Positions 1-7,887 of a stretch of 37,103 bases of DNA are shown here, piece after piece. Location of the stretch: assembly GCA_013359345.1 (NCBI GenBank), contig JABWCA010000006.1, forward strand, positions 1 to 37,103, in the 5' to 3' direction. The notes beneath the pieces were generated by a model, which was not told where the DNA came from, ran no database searches, and worked only from the letters and a program-made list of their open reading frames with translations. Positions within the stretch are counted from its first letter, which is position 1. Each line of letters opens with the position of its first letter. The position numbers and the translations under genes are program-made. Origin of the DNA: Ignavibacteriaceae bacterium (lineage in GTDB: Bacteria; Bacteroidota; Ignavibacteria; Ignavibacteriales; Ignavibacteriaceae).

Positions 1-164
1 GAACCCGTAGGCGGGGTGCTGTTTTGGATGATCTTTCATGATCATTCTCCCAAAGTTTTAAAGTGGTTAAAAGAGCGGGCGGGCGCAAGAGCCGTGAGCG
101 GATAGTTTTCCCCTATCCGTGCGTCGTCACAAATTAGAAGCGCAAAAAGGCGGGGAAAGGTATC

Positions 165-378
165 ATAAAAATCTCAAATTTTTTGGCGCCGGAAATCGAG
201 CTTGATTTTGCATTCGAAGTTGACCACCGTGGCGAAGAAGTTTATAATGCTTTGGGAAGAACCGAGGCGGGGCGAAAGTTGTCGTTTTTTTTATATCAAA
301 AAACTTGGCAGTCGAGCATTGATCATAACCGCTCGCGACATGAACAAAACCGAAAGAAGACGATAAGCGAGAAAATAA
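165..378 (+). pseudogene. brnT: Decayed BrnT-family toxin (RNase toxin of type II TA)
   Basis: The translation carries the central and C-terminal BrnT/DUF497 signatures, but in two frames. EVYNALGRTEAGRKLSFF is read up to about 291; then YIKKLGSRALIITARDMNKTERRR is read one base later. Removing one T from the T8 run at 285-292 joins them into a normal BrnT C-terminus. There are further lesions. The position expected for the start (165, a few bases after GGGGAAAGG) is ATA, not ATG, and the only other in-frame start before the frameshift is TTG at 183. The N-terminal half looks shorter than in the family. A TAA at 364 stands where the family often has Tyr (ERRRY), with a second in-frame TAA at 376. 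BrnT toxins are ribonucleases neutralised by BrnA, whose gene follows. Family identity is from recognition of motifs. The ATA start and the Tyr-to-stop readings are inference; the frameshift is directly visible. Confidence 0.75.
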
Positions 379-400
379 CAAGCAACCTATTCTTCCCAAG

Positions 401-613
401 ATGACCATCAAAGAGTCTTCAGACTTTTGGGATGAGCACAGCCGGCTTGATTTCGAGGGCACGGAGAAAGCGGAAGTGAAATTCAAACTGACCAAGAAGC
501 GGTATATCGGCTTGGATCGAAAGCTCTTTCAAAAACTCGATGCGTACGCGCGGCGGCAAAATGTAACCGCGGAAGCTTTGTTGGAATCACGGGTAACGGC
601 GAAAGTGCGTTAG
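401..613 (+). CDS. brnA: CopG/BrnA-type ribbon-helix-helix antitoxin
   Basis: 70 residues. The N-terminal DFWDEHSRLDFE is the signature of the CopG-antitoxin family paired with BrnT-like toxins. The C-terminal half (about residues 24-68), with KFKLTKKRYIGLDRKLFQKLDAYARRQNV, fits a ribbon-helix-helix DNA-binding fold. Antitoxins of this kind bind and neutralise the toxin and repress their own operon. The gene lies 22 bp after the broken toxin gene and looks complete, so the antitoxin has outlived its partner. No strong ribosome-binding site precedes the ATG; its ATGA overlaps the stop of the shifted upstream frame, which I regard as coincidence. It converges on the receptor gene with only 13 bp between the stops. 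Confidence 0.75.
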   Translation: MTIKESSDFWDEHSRLDFEGTEKAEVKFKLTKKRYIGLDRKLFQKLDAYARRQNVTAEALLESRVTAKVR

Positions 614-626
614 CGGAATCTCATCT

Positions 627-2999
627 TCAAAACTCCACATCCACCTTCACATTGAACCATCGGCCGCTGAGATTCACGCGCGCAAAGCGGAGCCGGCCTT
701 GCGCATCTTCGAACGCGGAATAGGTCAGCAGGTTTCTGAAATCAAACACATTGAAAATTTCGCAGCTCACCCGGCCGGTAACGTTTGGCTGCGGCGAGAG
801 CGTGTAGCTCACGCCCAGGTCAACGCGGCGATAACGGCCGTAGCTCAAAGCATCGCGCGGCAAATCCGCAGCTGCGCCATTCGTGCTAGAAGAAGAATGC
901 AACGGCGTGGGCGCGAAGGGATAGCCGCTGCCGAGGATCGCGCGAATGTGCAAACGTGAGCCGGCCACGTGCGGCATCTCGTCCTGTAACAACGCCACGA
1001 GCGTGTGGCGTTGATCCGTGGGCAAACGGCTTCTGCCTTCACCCGCAATCTCTTGCCGTCCATCTAAAAAAGCATAAGCCAGCCAACTCGTCCAGCGCGG
1101 CGAAATGCGCAGCTTAAAATAGATACTGCCGCCATACACCCGCGCGGTCGCTTCATGCTCCGGCTCGAAGCGCAGCAGAATATCTTCGACGCGGTAGGGA
1201 ATGTAGTGGGTAATATTTTTGTAGAAGACTTGCACATTCAACTCGTGTTCGGCATCGCGTTGTTGCTGCACGCCGAGCACCAAATGCGTGGCGCGCTGCG
1301 CTCGCACTTCGTCGTGCGGGAATGCCGCGCTCGCACGACGTTCCCAATAGCTTGCCGGCTGCGCATAACGTCCCCACGCTGCGCTGAACACGGTGTTTTC
1401 GCCGCTCTTGTAAGTGAGGCGCGCGCGGGGTTGCAGTATCATTTCGGAAGAAGCTTCGTAATAACTTCCCCGCAAGCCCGCTTCCATACGCAAACGTGTG
1501 TTGAGTTGCCGGCCATAATTTCCAAACACGGCAACTAACTGTGTCGCTTGCTCGCCTTCGGCATTGAGGAGATCGGGAAGGAAAACGGAATCCGGTTTGG
1601 AGGTTTGGGCGGACTCGTTTTGCGAGTCGCTGGCATGCCGCTGCTCATAGCGCACGCCGGCTTCGAAATCTGAAACCGGAGAAAGCGTGTAGCGCAGCAG
1701 CGCGTGATACTGCTCCGAGCGCTCTTTGAAGTAATTGTCGCGCACAAGCGTTTGCGAAGAAAGCGGGGTGAGATAGCGTATCTCTCCCGTGTTATAATCC
1801 ACCGGGCCGGATTCGGCTGCAATGGTTTTGTTCACGTCTTCGTGCTCCTCGCTTCGCGAGAGCGCGAGGCTCTGCCACAGCGAAAGCCGCGGCGTGAACT
1901 GGCTGTTGAGCTGCAACGAGGCGAGCGACAGCCGCTGCGAGAAGTTTTCATAACCGGAGAATGTGGTGCGATAGGCAAGGAAATCCGTCAGGCCGGCTTG
2001 CGCATTCAAGATTTGCGAACGCGGCTGTGAGCGAAAAACGTTTTTGCCGTGCAATCCCAACGCCGTGAGCTCATGCCGCGCCGCGAGTTTGTAGTGCAAG
2101 ATGCCCTGCGCATCATACGCGCGCGGTTGAAATTCGCCTTCGGTCTGCAGCGTGTGCAAGAGCAGGCTGCGATCGGCAAAGCGCCCGGCAATGGCCCAAT
2201 GCAGTTGCGCGTGCGGTTGGCCTTCCAACATTGCGCCCGCGTTCATGAGGCTCAATTCGCCCGCACCGCTGAGTTTGCGTTCGCTGCGTTGGCGATAGCG
2301 CGCGAACAGTACCGAACTCAAACGCTCGCCATAACGCGGCGGAAAGCCGGCCGCGTGAAAATTGAGATTCGATACCAGCATGCCGTTGAGCGGGCTGAAA
2401 TTTTCCTGCGCGCTGCTGCGCACGCGCTGCGGCCGCGTGATTTCGAGGCCTTCGAGCAGAATAAGATTTTCTTCCGGGCTGCCGCCTTGCACGCTGAAGC
2501 CGGAGGTCATTTCATTGTTGGAAGTCACCGCGGGCAAAATCTTCAGCGCCGTGAGCGCATCATTTGCAGAAGCGGGGAGGTCGCGCAGATCGCGCGCTTG
2601 CACGCGCACACTGGTGGCGAGCGGCGGCTCGCGCTCAGCTTCAACTTCGACGAGCGGGAACGCGAGATTTTCGGGAGCAAGCGTAATAGTGAGAACCGTG
2701 TCGCGCACGGTTGCAGGTAAACTAATGCGCGCGACGCTGTAGCCGATGTGCTGAATTTGAAGAAGCGTTTTCGTTGTCGGGATATCCAATGTAAAGCGGC
2801 CGCTGCTGTCGCATGTTGTGCCGTGCGAAGTTCCAACCACGAGAGCATTCGCGCCGCGCAAGGGCTGCAGCGTTTGGGCCTCGCGCACGAAGCCGGAGAC
2901 ATTGCGAGACTGATTTTGAGGTTGTGCTAGACCGTGCACAAAGGGGAAAGAAGTTGTGGCTATGAGCCATATGGAAAAGTAAGAACTCGATGGTATCAT
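627..2999 (-). CDS. TonB-dependent outer-membrane receptor with CarboxypepD_reg-like domain
   Basis: 790 residues. A hydrophobic signal peptide ends near GLA (residues 22-25). Residues 33-108 form a carboxypeptidase-regulatory-like beta-sandwich (SGFVREAQTLQPLRGANALV, then the DSSGRFTLDIP turn). Residues 118 to about 225 are a plug domain, with EGGSPEEN-like QGGSPEENLILLEG at 171-184. The rest is a 22-strand-type barrel ending in VDVEF; a terminal aromatic residue is usual for BAM-assembled barrels. Such receptors import bound substrates across the outer membrane using TonB/ExbBD energy. The substrate cannot be read from the sequence, and there is no SusD partner nearby. The gene starts 230 bp from, and divergent to, a dipeptide epimerase, so a link to peptides is possible but unproven. 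An alternative is a receptor acting in surface signalling rather than import. Confidence 0.9.
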   Translation of the reverse strand: MIPSSSYFSIWLIATTSFPFVHGLAQPQNQSRNVSGFVREAQTLQPLRGANALVVGTSHGTTCDSSGRFTLDIPTTKTLLQIQHIGYSVARISLPATVRDTVLTITLAPENLAFPLVEVEAEREPPLATSVRVQARDLRDLPASANDALTALKILPAVTSNNEMTSGFSVQGGSPEENLILLEGLEITRPQRVRSSAQENFSPLNGMLVSNLNFHAAGFPPRYGERLSSVLFARYRQRSERKLSGAGELSLMNAGAMLEGQPHAQLHWAIAGRFADRSLLLHTLQTEGEFQPRAYDAQGILHYKLAARHELTALGLHGKNVFRSQPRSQILNAQAGLTDFLAYRTTFSGYENFSQRLSLASLQLNSQFTPRLSLWQSLALSRSEEHEDVNKTIAAESGPVDYNTGEIRYLTPLSSQTLVRDNYFKERSEQYHALLRYTLSPVSDFEAGVRYEQRHASDSQNESAQTSKPDSVFLPDLLNAEGEQATQLVAVFGNYGRQLNTRLRMEAGLRGSYYEASSEMILQPRARLTYKSGENTVFSAAWGRYAQPASYWERRASAAFPHDEVRAQRATHLVLGVQQQRDAEHELNVQVFYKNITHYIPYRVEDILLRFEPEHEATARVYGGSIYFKLRISPRWTSWLAYAFLDGRQEIAGEGRSRLPTDQRHTLVALLQDEMPHVAGSRLHIRAILGSGYPFAPTPLHSSSSTNGAAADLPRDALSYGRYRRVDLGVSYTLSPQPNVTGRVSCEIFNVFDFRNLLTYSAFEDAQGRLRFARVNLSGRWFNVKVDVEF

Positions 3000-3152
3000 A
3001 CGTCACCGCCGCGTTGTCATGCAACAATCTGAAAGCTCATTGGAATGGTAACAAATGATACGAGCGAATCCTTTCTAGTGGGAGGTGAGGAGGAGCGCCC
3101 TTCTGAATGACAAAGAGGGCGAGCCGCGCAGTTAGAATCTGTTGTCGCCTGT

Positions 3153-3180
3153 TTGAAATTGACGAATTTTCAACTATACT
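3153..3180 (+). promoter_or_regulatory. Candidate sigma-70 promoter of the dipeptide epimerase gene
   Basis: A -35 TTGAAA (3153-3158) and a -10 TATACT (3175-3180) are separated by 16 bp, 49 bp before the ATG at 3230. A GAGAG stretch follows at about 3220, just before the start. The boxes are good matches to a housekeeping promoter, but this is a visual match only. Confidence 0.5.
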
Positions 3181-3229
3181 GTGCGCACCAAAGTTCCCTC
3201 TGACACTTTGAACTTTAACTGAGAGTCCC

Positions 3230-4249
3230 ATGAAATTGACCATCTCCACTCGCCGGCTTGAGTTGAAACACACGTGGACCATCGCGCGCGGGTCTGCGGA
3301 TCATAAAGAATACAATTACGTCGCGCTCGAACACGAAGGCGTGACCGGTTTGGGCGAAGCGGCGCACAACGTGCGCTACGGTGAAAGCCTCGAAAGCATT
3401 CGCAAATTTCTCGAAGGCGGCCGCGCGCTTCTGCAGACCGCGGAGCCCTGGCAATTTCATGAGCTGGCACTTGCCATTCACCGGCTTGATGAAAAACAAA
3501 ATGCCGCGAAGGCCGCACTCGACATTGCGCTCATGGATTGGATCACAAAGAAACTCGATCTGCCGCTCTACCGCTTTCTCGGCTTAAATCGCGAGAAAAC
3601 GCCGGTGACGAGTTTTTCCATCGGCATTGACAAGCCCAAAGTCATGCAAGAAAAAATTCGCGCCGCGGAAGAATTTCCCATTCTTAAAATAAAACTCGGC
3701 GGCGAGCACGATGAAGAAATCATGCGCGCAGTGCGCGAGGTGACAAATTGCACGTTGCGCGTGGATGCGAACGAAGGCTGGAAGGATCGCCAACAAGCTT
3801 TGGATAAAATTTTTTGGCTCGAACAAATGGGCGTCGAGTTTGTCGAGCAGCCCATGCCCGCGGGCCGCCTCGAAGACGTGGCGTGGCTGTGGGAACGTTC
3901 GCCGCTGCCGCTGGTGGCGGATGAAGACGTGCGCACGGTGGAAGATATTCCGCAATTGGCGCAGGCTTACGACGGCCTCAATATCAAAATCATGAAAGCG
4001 GGCGGCCTGCAAGAAGGTTTACGGATGATTCACGTTGCGCGCAGTCTGGGCATGAAAATCATGCTCGGTTGTATGGTGGAAAGCTCGCTCGGTATCACCG
4101 CGGCGGCGCACCTCTCGCCGCTCGTGGATTGGGCGGATTTGGACGGCAGCTTGTTGATCAAAAATGACCCGTATCGCGGCGTGCAAGTGGAAAAGGGCAA
4201 TTTGATTTTGCCCGAGGGACCGGGACTTGGGGTGGAGGAATTGGAGTAA
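3230..4249 (+). CDS. Dipeptide epimerase (L-Ala-D/L-Glu epimerase type, enolase superfamily)
   Basis: 339 residues, full length for the family. The N-terminal capping domain (1-125) is followed by a TIM barrel carrying the muconate-lactonizing-type signature. This includes the KIK base motif (Lys153 and Lys155 in ILKIKLGG), metal ligands Asp179 (RVDANEGW), Glu206 (VEQP) and Asp231 (ADED), the second base Lys253 (NIKIMKAGG), and the DLDG motif near the C-terminus that marks dipeptide epimerases. These Mg-dependent cytosolic enzymes invert the alpha-carbon of the C-terminal residue in dipeptides, often L-Ala-D-Glu released from murein, for recycling. The exact dipeptide specificity cannot be told from sequence. 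The gene stands alone, divergent from the TonB-dependent receptor, with its own promoter-like boxes. Confidence 0.88.
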   Translation: MKLTISTRRLELKHTWTIARGSADHKEYNYVALEHEGVTGLGEAAHNVRYGESLESIRKFLEGGRALLQTAEPWQFHELALAIHRLDEKQNAAKAALDIALMDWITKKLDLPLYRFLGLNREKTPVTSFSIGIDKPKVMQEKIRAAEEFPILKIKLGGEHDEEIMRAVREVTNCTLRVDANEGWKDRQQALDKIFWLEQMGVEFVEQPMPAGRLEDVAWLWERSPLPLVADEDVRTVEDIPQLAQAYDGLNIKIMKAGGLQEGLRMIHVARSLGMKIMLGCMVESSLGITAAAHLSPLVDWADLDGSLLIKNDPYRGVQVEKGNLILPEGPGLGVEELE

Positions 4250-5038
4250 TGGAGCGCGGGAGTTTTGGGTTTGTGCGAGGAGAGTGGGCACAAGTATGAC
4301 ACTTCATTATCATTCGGGCCAAATGACCTGATTTTTTGTACAGGTGCCACGTACTTCACAAGTGCGTGGCACCTTAATTTGACCCTATTTGAAAATACCA
4401 GTTCGGTGACGCTATGATTGGCTCGGCTTTAAGTCAGATCGCTTGAAAAAAACACTTCGGTAAACAAACGGAGAACGCCCCTCGGTGCAGCAGCGACAGA
4501 ACATAAAAGCGCAAGTTAGGCTAGGCGATGAGTCTCAGAGTCATGCAGAAATGGCTGTGCTACGTTCTCCATCAATGGTCAAGGCGAGCAAAATTTCCAA
4601 TATTCGCGCTTGTGTTTCTAGCAATATTGTCGTATGATGTGTTTTACGGTAACCCTTTCGGGCAGTTTGGAAATGAACGAACTGCGGCAACGTGCGGTTA
4701 CCACGGTGGGCGCGGCGACAAAGACCGGCGCACCGAACAATTTCGTGGTTTTTGCCGAAATTCTTCTCACTTCTCATGCCGGACTTGCGCGAAGTAAGTC
4801 GTAACAGAACTCTCCTGCGGAATCCTACCGAGGCGACGGGACGAGATTTGAACTGAAGACAAAGAGATTCCCGAGCCACTATTCAATTCTTTCGCGGTTG
4901 TTCTCTGCACAGATTTGTGCTTCAAGTTTCATTTGCTGAAATGTGAAGCGTCGCAGAGGAGCGCCGTCATTACGTGATTCTGGAATGCGGAGAACTCTTT
5001 GGCCGTCAGCCAGTTTCAAAAAATTTTCTAGGAGTTTT
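4250..5038. other. Gene-poor stretch of about 790 bp
   Basis: I see no convincing gene here. It holds the palindromic repeat at 4343-4373. Two overlapping small open frames lie at 4528-4797 and 4634-4804 (the latter 56 codons, from MMCF to SKS). Neither has a recognisable domain or a good ribosome-binding site. The end of the stretch is the leader of the helicase gene, with AGGAG at 5030-5034. Degraded coding sequence is possible but not shown. Confidence 0.5.
4343..4373. repeat. Palindromic intergenic repeat (hairpin)
   Basis: GGTGCCACG and CGTGGCACC form a perfect 9-bp outer stem. The inner ACTT/AAGT also pairs across a T-G wobble, leaving a CAC loop, so the whole 31-bp unit folds into a nearly continuous 14-bp hairpin. 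There is no clear T-run after it. It resembles REP-like dispersed palindromes more than an intrinsic terminator, but only one copy is in this window. Confidence 0.6.
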
Positions 5039-6358
5039 ATGTCTTTTCAACAGTTCGGATTGCACCCGGATTTGCTCAAAGTTTTGCACAAAATCGGTTA
5101 TGAGAAGCCGACCCCGATTCAGAGAGAGGCGTTGCCCATCGCACTCACGGGCCGTGATTTGATCGGCTGCGCGCAAACGGGCACGGGCAAAACCGCGGCG
5201 TTCGCGTTGCCCATTCTCAACAAGCTGCACGGGGATTTCAGCGGCAAAACCCGCGCGTTGATTTTGACGCCCACGCGCGAGCTGGCGGCGCAAGTTCACG
5301 ACGTGTTCAAAGCGCTCGCGGCTCATTCCAAACTTTATACTGCGGCGATTTTCGGCGGCGTCGGCCAACCGCCGCAAGAGCGCGCGTTGCGCCTCGGCAC
5401 GGACGTCATCGTTGCCACGCCCGGCCGTTTGCTCGATTTGCTCAAACGCGGCGTGGGCAATTTGCGCGGCGTGGAATTTTTCGTGCTCGATGAAGCGGAC
5501 CGCATGCTCGACATGGGCTTTTTGCCCGACGTGCGCCGCATTCTTGGCTTTCTTCCAAAGAAGCGCCAAACGATGATGTTCTCCGCGACCATGCCGAAAG
5601 AGATTCTTGAACTAAGCCGCCAAATCTTGCACGAGCCGGAAATGATTCATGTGGGCCGGCAATCTGCGCCCGCGGAAGGCGTGAAGCAATCGGCCTATCC
5701 CGTTAATCAACGCCTGAAATTCGATCTGTTGCTGCACTTGTTGCGCGAGTCGCAAATGTCTTCCGTTCTGATTTTTACGCGCACGAAAATGCGCACGGAC
5801 CGCTTGGCGCGGCAGCTCAAAGACTTCGGTTTCGCCGCGGCTTGTTTGCACGGCGACCGTACGCAAGGCCAGCGCATTGCGGCATTGGAAGGTTTTCGCA
5901 GCGGCGATTATCGCATATTGGTGGCGACCGACATCGCCGCGCGCGGCATCGATATCGACGGCATTTCGCACGTGGTGAATTTCGACGTGCCGGTTGCGCC
6001 GGAAGATTACGTGCATCGCATCGGTCGCACGGCGCGCGCACGCGCTCTCGGGGAAGCGTTGACCTTGGTTTCGCCGGAGGAAGAAAGCTTCATTGTCTCC
6101 ATTCAACGCTTGACGAAAATTGAGATACCGCATCTGAAGTTATCCGACTTCGATTATCACCGGCCCGTGACGCCAAGACCGGAAGCGCCGGAGAGATTCC
6201 ATAAGCGGAAAGCAAGTCCGAAATATGAAGAGCGTTCGGCCTCACATGCGAAGCGCAACGGCTCCGCGCCACACTGGCGTCGCCGCAAGTCGCGCAACAC
6301 GGAGGGCGCGAAGCCCAAACGCCGTGTGCATGCGGCAGCTTCGCATTGGGCGAGTTGA
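5039..6358 (+). CDS. rhlE: DEAD-box RNA helicase, RhlE-like
   Basis: The start chosen is ATG 5039 (MSFQQFGLHPDLL), which has AGGAG 5 bases upstream; an in-frame start 96 bases earlier lacks this and adds an unconserved tail. This gives 439 residues with all helicase motifs. They are the Q motif (PTPIQ, about 24-28), motif I (AQTGTGKT, Lys51), PTRELA, TPGRLL, DEAD (151-154), SAT, ATDIAARGID, and HRIGRTAR from residue 326. The C-terminal 60 residues are rich in Arg and Lys (KRKASPKYEERS, then WRRRKSRN), as in RhlE proteins where the tail helps bind RNA. These ATP-dependent helicases remodel structured RNA in ribosome assembly, cold adaptation or decay. A strong intrinsic terminator follows. CsdA or SrmB types are less likely because the extension is short and there is no RNA-binding domain. 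Confidence 0.92.
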   Translation: MSFQQFGLHPDLLKVLHKIGYEKPTPIQREALPIALTGRDLIGCAQTGTGKTAAFALPILNKLHGDFSGKTRALILTPTRELAAQVHDVFKALAAHSKLYTAAIFGGVGQPPQERALRLGTDVIVATPGRLLDLLKRGVGNLRGVEFFVLDEADRMLDMGFLPDVRRILGFLPKKRQTMMFSATMPKEILELSRQILHEPEMIHVGRQSAPAEGVKQSAYPVNQRLKFDLLLHLLRESQMSSVLIFTRTKMRTDRLARQLKDFGFAAACLHGDRTQGQRIAALEGFRSGDYRILVATDIAARGIDIDGISHVVNFDVPVAPEDYVHRIGRTARARALGEALTLVSPEEESFIVSIQRLTKIEIPHLKLSDFDYHRPVTPRPEAPERFHKRKASPKYEERSASHAKRNGSAPHWRRRKSRNTEGAKPKRRVHAAASHWAS

Positions 6359-6436
6359 GCTTCGTGAATTCGTTCCGCCGCGGTTAAACCGCGCCTTTGC
6401 CGTATTCTCTTATCGGCAGAAAATTTTGATTCAAAT

Positions 6437-6472
6437 AAAAACGCCACGTCAAGTATATCACGTGGCGTTTTT
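6437..6472. terminator. Bidirectional intrinsic terminator
   Basis: A perfect inverted repeat has arms AAAAACGCCACGT (6437-6449) and ACGTGGCGTTTTT (6460-6472) around a 10-base loop. The A-run and T-run flank the GC stem, so it can stop transcription from the helicase (+) and from the kinase operon (-), which converge here. Confidence 0.85.
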
Positions 6473-6525
6473 GTTTGATTAACAGATCAAGTCACGGCCA
6501 AGCCGTGGCTGAACAATCACAAGCA

Positions 6526-7887
6526 TCAGAACCGCAGCGTGAAAACCGTCTCGGCGCCCGGAACGGATTGGACGCTGATGGTGCCGCGATGCAGCCGCAT
6601 AATTTGCCGTGACAAACTCAAACCGATGCCCGACCCGCTTTTTTTTGTAGTGAAAAATGGGATGAAGACTTTTTCCAAAACTTCGGGGAGAATGCCCGGC
6701 CCGTTGTCGGCGACCTGCACATTGACCCGCCCTCTTTCATCCAGATTGGCGCGCAGAGCAATGCGCGCATCACTTTGCTGCTCGACCGCTTGAATCGCGT
6801 TCAAGAGCAGATTGATCAACACCTGCTCGATCAAATCCGGATCCGCGGTGATCTCCAAACTCTCCGGCTCGACTTTTACCGAAAGCGCAATCGCTTTGGC
6901 GGCGACTTGTGCGCGCATCAGTTGCCGTACTTGTTCAAACAGCGACTTTACGGGGAAGATATGGAAATTGGGTTTGGGGATGCGCGTGAGATTGCGGTAC
7001 GCGTCGACGAAGTGCAAGAGGCCCTCACTGCGCTTTTGGATGGTCTGCAACGCCTCGCTCAAATCGTTGATCGTCTCCGCGTTCACTTCGTTGACACTTT
7101 TCTCGCCGTTTTCCGCGCGCGCGGTTACGAGCAAATCATTCAAAGTTGAGGCCAGCGAAGCGATGGGCGTGACCGAGTTCATGATCTCATGCGTGAGCAC
7201 GCGAATGAGGTTTTGCCACGCCTCCATTTCCTTTTCTTCCAACTCGCTTTGAATATTTTGCAAAGAGACCAGCGTGAATCTTTGCTCGCGCATTTTGAAC
7301 TCCGTGGCATAGATCGCCAATTGCAGCAGTTCGCTCTTGTCCTCGACCTTGATCAAAGCTCTTTCGCCGGATTTCATCATAAGCAATTTCTCAACGAGCG
7401 GTGTGCTCCAATTTTTAAGCGCGTGAATGTTCTTGAGATGGGGCACGCGCAACAAGCGCCGCGCTGCGGTGTTGATCAGCTCCACTTCGCCGTTTGCTTG
7501 AAAAGAAACGAGACCGATGCCGACATGCTGCATGACGGTCTGCAAATAGCGGAAGTGCTCCTCTTTGTCCGCGCGTGCGCGTTGAAACTTCGTGATCACT
7601 TCGCCGAAGGCAGTTTTCAGCTCGTCGAACGAAGATCCCAGGCCCGCGCCCGTGAAGTTCTGCGAAAAATCACTATGCTTTACGGCATCGAAAAAGCGGC
7701 TGAGATCACGATTGGTCTTTTCGACGTAGTGCAGCAACGAATAGATTTGATACAGGACGAGGGCGCCGACGATGAGGAGCGTGGCGTAGAGCGTGGTTTG
7801 AAAGAGGAGATAAAAAAATCCGAAGAGCGTGCCGCTCAACACCAGCACGCGTGCGAGCACGTTCAAGCGAAAGCGGCTAAAGACCAT
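6526..7887 (-). CDS. NtrB/NtrY-like sensor histidine kinase
   Basis: 453 residues. Two membrane segments lie at about 12-29 and 32-52 with almost no loop between them, so little is exposed outside the membrane. A linker follows, then a PAS-like domain (about 112-210), a HisKA domain with H-box LTHEIMNSVTP (His233), and an ATPase domain with GNG-type boxes (LLLNAIQAV, DNGPGILPE, FFTTKKSGSGIGLSLSRQI). The protein ends shortly after the ATPase, so there is no receiver. Kinases of this NtrB/NtrY/AtoS group phosphorylate sigma-54 activators. The gene overlaps the upstream response-regulator gene by 11 bp, which indicates translational coupling and a cognate pair. The signal is probably cytosolic or membrane-borne and is unknown. 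Confidence 0.9.
   Translation of the reverse strand: MVFSRFRLNVLARVLVLSGTLFGFFYLLFQTTLYATLLIVGALVLYQIYSLLHYVEKTNRDLSRFFDAVKHSDFSQNFTGAGLGSSFDELKTAFGEVITKFQRARADKEEHFRYLQTVMQHVGIGLVSFQANGEVELINTAARRLLRVPHLKNIHALKNWSTPLVEKLLMMKSGERALIKVEDKSELLQLAIYATEFKMREQRFTLVSLQNIQSELEEKEMEAWQNLIRVLTHEIMNSVTPIASLASTLNDLLVTARAENGEKSVNEVNAETINDLSEALQTIQKRSEGLLHFVDAYRNLTRIPKPNFHIFPVKSLFEQVRQLMRAQVAAKAIALSVKVEPESLEITADPDLIEQVLINLLLNAIQAVEQQSDARIALRANLDERGRVNVQVADNGPGILPEVLEKVFIPFFTTKKSGSGIGLSLSRQIMRLHRGTISVQSVPGAETVFTLRF

Noticed and set aside
1-105. Open frame reading into the window and ending at TAG 103-105
   Set aside because: Thirty-four codons without a recognised motif; it could be the tail of an upstream gene, but nothing supports this beyond an open frame.
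2049-2720. Long plus-strand open frame (223 codons) opposite the TonB receptor gene
   Set aside because: Antisense shadow in GC-rich DNA; its Arg/Ala/His-rich translation has no domain, while the opposite strand encodes a full receptor.
4634-4804. 56-codon open frame (MMCF to SKS) in the gene-poor stretch
   Set aside because: No ribosome-binding site and no recognised domain; an overlapping frame of similar length also exists.
4840-4880. Reverse-strand GTTCAAATCTCG, resembling a tRNA T-loop
   Set aside because: The flanking bases do not form the 5-bp T-stem, and no anticodon or acceptor arms can be built.
5006-5569. Minus-strand open frame of 187 codons opposite the helicase
   Set aside because: Antisense shadow; the helicase motifs are all on the plus strand.
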